NCBI GenBank assembly: GCA_017654935.2
Contig: CM065710.1
Coordinates: 7,077,956 to 7,141,955, forward strand
DNA from: Phymorhynchus buccinoides
Lineage: Eukaryota; Mollusca; Gastropoda; Neogastropoda; Raphitomidae
Direction of reading: 5' to 3'
Length of the DNA stretch: 64,000 bases
Shown here: piece after piece, positions 11,801-23,400 of the stretch
Layout: the number at the start of each line of letters is the position of its first letter
Numbering within the stretch: position 1 is the stretch's first letter
Position numbers and translations under genes: made by a program
Notes under the pieces: model-generated
The model's database searches: none
The model's input: only the letters and a program-made list of their open reading frames with translations
What the model was told of the DNA's origin: nothing

Positions 11801-14800
11801 TACGCATTGGACTGTTTTTTGATCTTGTTGATTTGTTTGCTCCTTTCAATTCTGACAGAGATGAGATTCTCAGGTAACCAAAAAAGGAGGAAAAAAGCAG
11901 GGGTTTCTTTTAGGGCTCGGTGCAGGGTTGTCGCATGAAAAAAGGTAGCTCGTAAAATAAGTAGCTCGCTATTATGAGTCTGTTTTTGCGACAACCACAA
12001 ATTTCACTTTTTCTGTACTTTAATCATTTAACTAACCCTAACCCTAACCCTATCCCTAACCCTAGAAAAAAGTGACATTTGTGGTTCATGCTCAATGTCT
12101 CAAAATACACAACTGTCATAGGTAGCTTTTTGTAGCTACTTATTTTGACGAGCTACCTATTTTCATGCGAACAGGCTTCATTCAGCAAATGGATAACTTC
12201 CGTTTTCAGTTTTTCTAAACTGCAGAGTGAATGATACACAGAGGAGTATTGGCTGCCCCAAGCAGTAACCGGAAAATGCTCCATTTGAGAATGGACCGAC
12301 CGAGAACAAAATATCAATCAAACTTCTCAAAGCATTCAATATGCTTCAACACAAAACCTAAACCCCACCGTCCCCTTATTTTTTCAATGGATTTACACGG
12401 ATCTCAAAAATGACCGCTGGGGCCATCACAAAGGAGGAAATCTCATCTCATAATTCAGAAAGTTCGAGTCTAGCTACAATAAAAAATTACTGAAATCAGT
12501 GTAAAGAACTATCAGGGAATGGTAGTGGGGGCAAAGTGAGTTTCGCGGAAGAATATCCAACCAATTCTACATTTTATTTCAAAGATGTCAACTCAAACTA
12601 AAATGATGAAGTTGGGCGGCAAAATGAAGAAGAAGAAAAAGAAGCACTAGGAATCACAAATCTGGAAACGGATTCCTTCCTGTGCTTCTGTTATCCGTCT
12701 TCAGTCCGTTCGGTGCACCTCTTGCGATCTTACCCGGCCGCGCCCACGCCATCCTGTGTACTCATATCAAGCGTCGCGAAGTGCGGCGCAGCACCATGAA
12801 CATCCGGTTCCGCGAAGCGGTTGCATAAGTTTTAATGCACTTAATTTTTAGGCACCCCAGCGAATTTTCACTGATTTTTTTTTCTTTTTTTTTTCTGTCA
12901 AATTTTCACTTGCGCGGATTTTCCGCGATTCGCGAGAGGTCTACCATGCCTGAAAGATGACAGAGTAGCAGCCATGCGAGGGGTCTGACCAGGTCTCTTG
13001 GTGCCCAGAGCGCTGCCGGCGATGAAGCTATGGATGTCCTGATCCACATCGCACGTTTCCAGCACCGTCCTGACTCGCTCGCAGCTCTGGACAGACGAAA
13101 CAACGACACTGAACGATAATAATAATATCATCACTAGCGTAATGATCAAGGAGGAAAGAAGACCCCAAACAAAAACGGTATAGGAAGCTTTCGGGTTGTT
13201 CCTCTGCCCTCATTATTTGGGCAGGCCATAGTAAACGCTTGGTGTCACAGACGATTCTAGGACTTTAACCCTTTCACCGCCAGACATACTTCAACCAAAC
13301 ATCGCCACTAAATTTACCTGAGTAGAGAACAACATCCACCTGCAGTATTGGGGATTGTTCTGTGACGTATATAAACTAAGGTATAGCCTTACTTCCCAAG
13401 TAGTCATACTGATCGCTTCTCGGGCTTTTTGGCTAAGACAATGGTTCAGGAAAATAATTTTTTGTTTAAATTACCGTGGTTGGTTTGTTCAGCCCGTCGT
13501 ACAATGGCGAAAGCCGATTACGCGACGTTAAAATGAACTTCCACCACTTCCCAAGACTAAGACAAAATGCGTCTTTGGATAATAGACCCTAATTTGATGC
13601 CTTTTAGTGACATAGGTGTTAAATCACTGTGGTGCTAAAATGCGACATTGAGGTGGTGAAAGGGTTAAAGTCTCCAATGGAGGGTATCGAGACATCGAAC
13701 GCCGCATTACCTCTCAGCGTCTTATCGAAAATGCAAACTCCCTGGCTTCATCTTCAACCGTCACCGACTTTTTCAAGCCAACGGAAGGAATGAGGACAAA
13801 GATGAACTTGAAGTGATTCATTATTTTCCTTCTAAGTCTCATTATTAATGAGCACATCGTACATCGAGCGTGATGCACACTTCCTTGACCTCTGAACACA
13901 CAGATACTTTTCCGTGTAGCCGATGGCATGGCACCACTCACACAAACCTTTGACCACAACGTCAACATTCTCAGTTTTCGACAACACGGGTGTTAATGTC
14001 TGGTATTTTGGGGTATTTGGTATTTGGTACATTCTAGTCACAGAGACTTATCTCTGTGAAATTTGGGCTGCTCTCCCCCGGAGAGCACGTCACTGCAAGT
14101 GCAGCGCCTACCTTGGGGGGGGGGGAGGCAGGGTGAGGAGGGGGTGGTGGGCACACTTGGGAAACCTAGCTATCAATTTGGCCATACCAGGCAGCAGGAT
14201 TTCTCCCTGCTCTTACCGACTTTCAACTGCCGTGGGATTTTTACGTGCGTAAAGCGCACGGGTCAGACTAGCTTTAAGTCCCCATCCGAAGGACTGGACG
14301 TTCAGTTCGATTTTCCTGTCAAACTAGAAAGAAAGGGCGAGGAGGCCGGGATTCGAACCCAGGTCACTCACGTTGCAGTCACGCATTACATTTGGCAGGC
14401 GAACGTCTTAACCACTCTGCCACCTTTCTCCCTGTCAGATAGTTTCATCCAGCATCCGAATCCTCCTTCGAAATAAGCGAGAGTTGGCTCCCTTCTCAAA
14501 TAATCAAACTTCCGTTTTTGCGACTTCCTGTTGTTGTGTTTGGACTTTTCTTCGCAAAAACTGGTAGAATTATTGCATTTTAAGCTCTACAACGATGCTT
14601 TTTACATCCAATGAAGGGTTATGGCATCTGTTGGACGGTATCTCGGATGATAATAGGAATTTTGAAGCATTTTAACGTGAGTATTCGTCGTATCGGCGAC
14701 TCGTTACCACTTTCGATGTTGTGACTCACAGTCGACTGTACTGAACACGGCAATCGTTGCCTCTCTTCTCACGATTTTGTTCACTAATAGGGCGCCCTCG

Positions 14801-15345
14801 TTTATTAGGCGCATATGTCGAAATTGGAGAAAACAAATATCGCCTTATAGTCCGAAAATTACATAAGTTTTTGTTTTAAGTTGAATAGAAAAAGTGCATT
14901 AATCAACAGTAATACCATCGAAATAAAACATAAATAATGATGGTAACAATCTACATCGTCATACACACATAATTTACCTCTACATAATCTGCATCAACAT
15001 GATTATCTCATTTACATACAACAATAATTTACTTCAGCCACATCGACTACTCGCATAATTTACCTCATTTGCATACAATTGTGTAATTTACCTCGTCCAC
15101 ATCGACGGCGGTCTGCGACAGACGGTTGACGGTGCTCCACATTTCCGCACGGAGGAAAGCGATTTGTTCCTCATCGCTGCTCTGAAACTCCTGGGAACAG
15201 TATGCGTGCACACACACACACACACACAAAAAAAGTATATTATTTGCTTATTCAATACGCAGATACGCTGATACGACGAATACTCACGTTAAAATGCTTC
15301 AAAATCCCTATTATCTGGAAATAAAATTTTGACTTGACTTGACTT

Positions 15346-15379
<34 letters not shown>

Positions 15380-15997
15380 GGCAGCAAACTCGGCAAGCAC
15401 ACACAATCGCTCCTCTCAACCAGTGCAGACAATTGATGCATTTATTTCATCTTGCATTCACTAAGTAACAAGTATTAGGTATTAGGTACTTTATAGTCAC
15501 AGAGGCGTCTCTGTGAAATTCGGGTTGCTCCCACCTGGAGAGCGCGTCGCAGCCAGAGGCGCGCCACCGAATTTTTTTTTTTTTTTGCATGCGATTTTTG
15601 TCACTGATGGGGGTGGGGGGGGGGGGTCTCATCCGAAAGACTCCACGTTCAGACCGTTAAGGCCTAGTGCAGAATGAGAGGAAAAAAATCCCCTGTACTC
15701 AGGTTCGAACTCGGGTTTACTTGACACGAAGCGAACGCGATACCACTGTGCCACTCCACACCTGAGTAATTCCATACTCAGTTAATCTCTTTATTTGTTA
15801 TAACTTTACAGACATCCCCCTCCCCCTCCCTTAATTTTCTGAATGTATTTACTCTGATCCAAATTTGTTATTTTTTTGCATGTAATTTTTGTGTGACTGA
15901 TGAGGAAGGAAAGGGGGGGGGGGGGGTCAATTTTGACCAAATGACAACTTTTTTTTTCGTTGCCACTGGGTTTAACGTGTGCTAAGTGCATGGGCAC

Positions 15998-16031
<34 letters not shown>

Positions 16032-17353
16032 TCCACGTTCAGACCGTAAGGCCTAGTGCAAAGTGAGAGGAAAAAATCCCCTGTACCCAGGTTCGAACTC
16101 GGGTTTACTTGACTACAAGGCGAACGCGTTACCTCTGTGCCACTCTACACCTCAGGACTTACCTTTATCGTCTCATCCGAAAGACTCCATGTTCAGACCG
16201 TAAGGCCTAGTGCAAAGTGAGAGGACAAAATACCCTGTACCCAGATTCGAACTCGGGTTTACTTGACACAGGCATGGTAGTGGGAGCAAAGTGGTTTTCA
16301 AGGAAAATGGCCGGGGGTCCAGGGGGCGAAGAAAATTCAATAAAATTCAATAAATGAGTGAAATTTTCACTTTTTCATGCCATTTCAATGCATTTTTTAA
16401 TCATTTTTGTTTCAAACTGTTTCGCGGATTTTCCGCGATTCGCGGAGGTCTACCATGCCTGTTGACAGGAGGCGAACGCATTACCTCTGTGCCACTCTAC
16501 ACCCGGGGACTTACCTTGCACGCGTGTTCCATCTCCCTTTCCCACTCCAGATGAACCTCCTCCAGAGCAACCACGCTGTTCTTGTAAGCAGTATCTGTGG
16601 TGGTGTCATAGAGCACACAAAAAATAGTGATTACATCATCCCTAACACGCACACAACAAATAGTGATTACATCATCCCTAACACGCACACAACAAATAGT
16701 GATTACATCATCCCTAACACGCACACAACAAATAGTGATTACATCATCCCTAACACGCACACAACAAATAGTGATTACATCATCCCTAACACGCACACAA
16801 CAAAAATTGATGGCTTGGAGTCAAAACGGACTATCTTTGGATAGTCCATTGACTTATTATTGGTGTTATTGCAAAAAATAATAATTTGCATTAAAAAAGA
16901 CGGCAAATAATATCAAATGGGGATTAAGCTTTTTATATTTATGCATTCTTGTTTTGGTACAAGTTATTAAATTTCGAAATAATCTTTGGATTTGAAACTG
17001 TATTTTTAAAAGTTGTCACTTACACTTTATGTAACTATGTACTTGAGAATATTTCTTGTGATGCCTTGACTTGGTGTGTGAATGTCTGAGAGTGAACGTC
17101 TGTGCTTGGTGAGCGCATATAATTATTTTGTGGGTGTCCGCGCGTGTGGGTGTGTGGTGTGCGTGCGCTTGCGCGCGTGTGTAATTCTATGTCTGTTTGT
17201 TTGTCTGACCGTCTTTGGGTGTTTGTGTAATTTTCATTTTCCATTCTTTATGCTATATGTTTAATATTATTATATGTGGTGTTATATGTGTATATTATAT
17301 TTTTATATTGTAAACGCCTAAAGCATTAAATTGATTAGGCGTCCCAAATGTTC

Positions 17354-17385
<32 letters not shown>

Positions 17386-20374
17386 CCTGAGTAAGAGTGT
17401 GTGAGAGCTAAACAAAACAACAAGTAATTTGTTTCTATTTTATTAAACAAAAGGGCTGAATTTAAATCCGTTGTTTTCTTTGCTCAGGTTTGTGTGTTTG
17501 CGGTTGGTGGTGAGAAAAAGTGATGTGTGAACACGCGTGCGAAGTTTTTGTTTGTTCTTTCAATTCATTATATAAATATTCTAAAACCAGCTGTACACCG
17601 CTGTAGTCCATTTTGATCCAAGCCATCGAAAAAATAGTGATGACATCGTCCCCACACGCGCACCATTAAAATTCCTTCCAATCACGATCAATACACAGGT
17701 CTAATCAGGCGGAATGAGTTGTACAAAGTGTGTGTGAGCATCAATATAGACATCAAAACCAATGTATGTCAATAAACGCATCAAATCAATATGTTGATGA
17801 ACACATTTCAATCAAGATGCCAAACTATTTTAAAGCATAAATGTGACCTAGCACCACGAAAGGGACATTAAGTGTCAACTGACCGTTCTGAGAAAATGGC
17901 ACAGTTGGAAATGTCAGGCAATGCTCTTTCTGATGATATTAAAAACATTCTTGTATCCTTTTTTGTTGCAGAGTTATGAGCATTTAAAGTTGGTAAGGTG
18001 ACTGTCGGACATTTTGATAAATCACAGTCTAAAGTCAACGCTATCCTAAGAAAATGCATCAACCTACTAAATTTTAAGCACTTTTTTGAGAACAGGCTTG
18101 CAAAGTAAAAAATCTCATTTTTTGTCAATTTTGAGTTATGGGTATTTTCGTGCTCTCTAACAATAAAAAAAAGTAACATCTCATATTTATAAAGGGTAAT
18201 CTATATTATGGTCTCTAAATACTCCAAAAAGTGGTTTGAAATGAGTAGGTTGATGTATTTTCTTCAGCCAGGCTAAACTTTAGACTGATTTCCTACCAAC
18301 TTTGAATGCTCATAACTCTATAACGGAAAAAAAGTGACAAGAATGGTTCTTATATCATTTGAAAGAGAACTGTCTGAAGTTTTTAACTGGACCATTGCAG
18401 GGCTCCCAGGGACCCCCATTTGGGGGTCTATGGAGTACTAAAATGCTAAAGGACCCTCTAAAAGAATGTGCAGGGGGTCCCAGGGATGCACTAGAAAAAT
18501 TCTTTTTAGCATTCGCAATGCCACTGGGACCCTCTATCCCGCCTCTAGGACCCTCTATATTGTAAGTGAAGGAGTCCCTGGGACCATTTGTTTTGCGGGA
18601 CGATTGGGAACCCTGCCATTGTCTCAGGATGGTCATTTTGACACATAATGTCCCTTTCGTGGTGCTGGGTCACATATGTTAAAACCGACAACACGGACAT
18701 CAACGTCAGGGCACAGGGCACTGTTCGTTCGATTTTCGTTTCGTTTTGGAAGGTGGAGCCCATCCCTCTCCTTCTGCAGCGTTTTAACCTTCCCTGAACG
18801 AATCAAGTACCCCTTCACTGCTGGGTGGACAGAAGAGGGTTTTCAGGCCAGAAAAATCCGACTCCAAGCTGGACTCGAACCCGCGACCTTCCGCACCGCA
18901 GCCAAGCGCTCTAACCACTCGACCACGGGCCCCTTCCATTATGGTAAACCAGCGAAAGAGTACCGTATTCTACGGACTACAAGAATATAAGGCGCACCCC
19001 CCAAAATTCTGATTTTGTTATTACAGAGCTGATTCTAGGATTTTGAAAAAGGGGGGGCATTCCCCCCCTATGATTGAAAAAAAGGGGGCAGGTCCCCCCC
19101 TAAGAATGAAAAAAGGGGGGACACTTTGCACTGCATTCCGCCACTCTCCATCTTGGACAGCCATGGCCACTTCTTCAGCCAGTCGTCTTGGAACCGGTGT
19201 TCCCTTGCACTGGCGCTGTTATCGGGCTGCTTCTCCGAGTTTTTGGATGTAGTCGCCGTTTCTTCAAGCTCTTCTCCACACTCTGACTCATCATGTGGCA
19301 CAGACTGCTTTTTTTTCACTTTGCCTCCGCGAAAGTCAAAATCAAGGAGCGTGGCTACGCGCTTCATTTTGGAAGAAATCCAATATGGCGGCTTAAACTC
19401 TCGCAAGTTCTCGTCGGTATTCAAGATGAATGAGATGAACGCGATTGATTGGTTGATCAGTTTGTGTAGCCTAGACAACAGGTTTTGCAGACGACGAACG
19501 CCATGCCCGCAGCGATCGGTGAAAATAGCGGGCAGTTCTGCAAATGTGCGGGAGTCGGCCCGCATTAAGACTCGATTATCGCGGGAAGGAACAGATTTTC
19601 GGGGGATTGTACCAATCCCGCGCTCTAGAATCAGCTCTGTATTATCGTTTCTTACTATTTTACTAGTCACGTTATAAGGCACAGGGGTCTCAGTCTGGGA
19701 ACAAAACGAACAAACGAAATTTTGTTTAATCAGGGCTATAAGATAAGCATACAATTTGCTTTTAAACACTCAGCCCTGAGGCTAAACAAGGTTAACCAAA
19801 AGAATATGTACAAAAAAAGTGAAGCGCTTGTGTAACAAATAATAATAATACTGTTATAGGGTGCAGTTTTGAACTTTTGAGACAAAAGAAGTGCCGTAGT
19901 TAAACCCAGGCTGCATAATTCTTAGTCAGATGACCCTGCCGGTCATTGCAGCGTCAGCGCCCGCACACCCTAGCTACTTACTGATTGGCCAGTTTGATTC
20001 TTTCCTTTTTCACGTGGCCAACCGGTCAGCTGACTCTTTGCTTTTTAATTTTCCTTTCCTATCTAATGCGCCTGGAGAGAGGAGGAGGCGAGATGATTGA
20101 AGATCTGCGTTTGGAATTGTTGGCCTTTCAAGACACAATGGGCTGTAAGTACATATGATTATTTATCATTACTTTTGTATGACAAGTTTGGGATTCCAAA
20201 TTGTCGACTATAGACAACTGTTGTAGTTTCTTGCTGGAGCCGTTAAGTAATCAGCCAGTGAACTTTTGTCGTCTGCTAGCCGAATGATGCGGCACTGTGC
20301 CTGTGTGTGTGTGTCAGAATGGTGGCTTTGGCCCATGTCGTCACTGTGACGTTTGAAGGTTTATCAGTTGCTGG

Positions 20375-20424
<50 letters not shown>

Positions 20425-23400
20425 ATGCGGTGTTTGATCAGTTTGTGTCTCTCACTTTGATGATAGTTTTCGGAGTGTGTTACACACACTGGGATGTGAG
20501 ATAAATGTTGTGTGTCTAGTTTATGGTTAGGCCTTTACTTTTGACACTTATGTGACTCAGTTTCCATTGTGTTGTGCTATGGAAGCAGGCAACTATTGCC
20601 TCTCATTTAGCCAAAGTGTTGGCTAGTGAGCTTGTGTTGGTGACGTCATGTGACAGGTTGGCTGTATGTGCCCTTGTTTAGTGACTGAGTAGTAGATTTT
20701 CATGTGACTAAACTTGGTCAGATTTGATAGCACATGTTCATGCTTGCTTTGCTTATTGTTCACCTGGGTTTGTGCATTTCATATGCTTTCAGGTGTGCTG
20801 TTTTGCTGAGATGAAATAAAAGATAGATCAAACACCGTATACCACCCCATGTGGTCTGCTGTTACTGAGCTTGTGGGGAAGAGCGAGCCTTCCTTTCCTC
20901 CCTGTCTATCCTGCCTTTTACACCCTACCACACTACAAAGCATTCAAGAAAAGTAAATATCCAGAAATAACATAACACAGCACTGTATACATCATGAATG
21001 TACAAGAAGAAACCAACCTAGCGTCTTACAGTCCGCACAATACGGTAGTTTAGCTTACCTGCTTTAACAGACTCTTCGTCCGTTTTTTCCTTCTTCGATC
21101 GTGCCTGCAACGACAGTTAGAAATAGAATACACTAAAAACACGTCTATAAATTCCTTCACAAATGCAAGCATTTAAATGATAGCATGGTTATTTCAAATA
21201 TACAGTGGAGTCCGGGTAAAACGAATTTTAACGGAACACAGACTCAGTTCGTTGTATCAGGATTTCGTTATACATGTACATGTACAATGTATGTTGAAAA
21301 CAAAAACAGTTCAAACACTCGCCAATGATAACCGAAAACATAAACTTGACCAGTTTGGATCGTCTGTCTTAATCACGGGATGTACAAGGCTTGAAGAAGT
21401 TCAGCAGTGTTGTCTGACGCTGATCTGTTTTGGCACACTTTTCAACAAGTTTGTCCATTAAGTGACAACACATCACACAAATTTAGTTTGTTATAGGCTT
21501 TCACGAACTTTTCGATCTTTATTTTGAGCGCGAATTGTAAAGCGACCTTGAGAAACCGAATGATCTGTAGGAAGCCTAGGCCTAGCAGACGACCCAGTGT
21601 GAATCTAAATGAGTTCACGCATGCGCAGTTCATATTTTCCAACTTCCTTCCTCTTGACAACACGTTCTAGCTTGGAGTTTGAAGGCCTAGGTTTTTGCAG
21701 CGCATCGCACAGGCTGAGTTCGTTATAGGTTATTTTTCCAAGTAAATAAAATTATCCTGGGGCGTAGAACATGTGTTCGTAAAAAGCGGATGTTCGTTAT
21801 TTCAAAAGGATTTTTTGTTCGTTATACCCATGGCTTTGCAAGTGACAAATAGAAGGGCATTTGCCGGGAAATTGAAGTCAGTTCGTTAATCGCGAAATTT
21901 CGTTAAAAGCGAGTTTCGTTATAGTTGGACTCCACTGTATTGTCATCAAATTCCTTCACAAATGCAAACAATATCTAAATGACAGCATGGTTATTTCAAA
22001 TATATTGTCATCAAATTCCTTCACAAATGCAAACAAAACAAAAATATAGCATGGTTATCCATTACAAATCTTCACAAATTCAAAACAAATTATAGCATGC
22101 TTATCAAAAAAGATTTTATGAACAAATTTCCTAAGCAAACCGAAAACAAAGTTACAAGTGGCAGCATGATCATAGTACTAAACAAGAGGCAAAAGCCTTC
22201 AAGGCTCACTCGAACAGGCACACGTGGGACAACAACAAACAAAGATTGAGGGGGGTGTCTAAAGTACAAGATTGCCAATAAAATTTTAAAGTACAAATGA
22301 AACTATCGTTAATGGATACAACTATATTAAAAAAACTATAAAAAAAAAGTGCCCGTGCCGAGAATCGGACCCGGAACCATTGGCATGACAGACAGGCACT
22401 CTACCAATGAGCTATCGAGGCTTTCAGTGTTGATGAGTTTCTTAACTCATGTTGCCTGTTGAATACTCTCTAACCCACCGATCTAAAATGTTATCTGCTT
22501 GTTATCTGTTTACAGTGTTGCTTTAAGTATTTAATTATTCAAATCATTATTATGTGAAAGCTTACATAGACATCTATATGTATGCAAAGTTTGAACAATG
22601 TACGCCTTCTATTTCCCGAGAAAATGCCAAACGTTTTAAAGTTTGGAGATTAGACCACGGACGCAACACACACACACACACACATGATACACACAAACCC
22701 GAACAACTATCATACTATAGACACTTCGTGTCAACTTCGTTAACACAAGTGAGCCAAAAACAATGTGTATTTCTATGGCCGCTCATTTGATTTCTCTAAG
22801 CGCTTTTCAAAAAGTTTCATGAACTAAACAAGTTCCTTCAAAAATCTAAACAAACCCAAAATGACAATGCGATTACTATAATTTTCTGCTTGTAAATGAA
22901 AGTATGGATGACATTTTTTTTATCAGGGGGTGGTGGTTGGAGGGGAGGGGGGGGGGCGCAGGGGGGCGGGGGAAAGTAGGGGAAATAACTAACCTTATCC
23001 AGCTCTTTCACTGTGGAAGTGACCTCCCTTCTCAAAATATCGTACTGGTCCTTGGCTTGATCCTTCTCTCGACATTTATGTCGATACGTCTTGCTCAACT
23101 GAAAAAAATAAAAATAAAATAATAATCAAAACATGTAAGAAACTCTTTCACCTACTAGTCCTTGACTTGCCCTTTCAACAACAACAACAACAAGATAAAT
23201 AAAAAAATAAATAAACAAAAGAATTTGTACCAGTATTAACCCCTTGACTGCCAGAGAAAAATTAAAGAAAAAATCATTGTACAAATCATGACATGAAAAA
23301 GACAACTGATAGAGTCAGTGGTGGCAAAATGGTCTGGGGATATAACTCTCTTGACTGTGTTAGAGCAAAAGCCCGATTCAGGGTATTCCTCTTCATCTGA

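Noticed and set aside
16622..16803. Regular 36-bp repeats that could suggest a CRISPR array
   Set aside because: Units are contiguous with no spacers, lie in a eukaryotic intron, and vary like a minisatellite.
19126..19677. 183-residue plus-strand frame
   Set aside because: It is the antisense shadow of the hAT-like zinc-finger frame on the minus strand.
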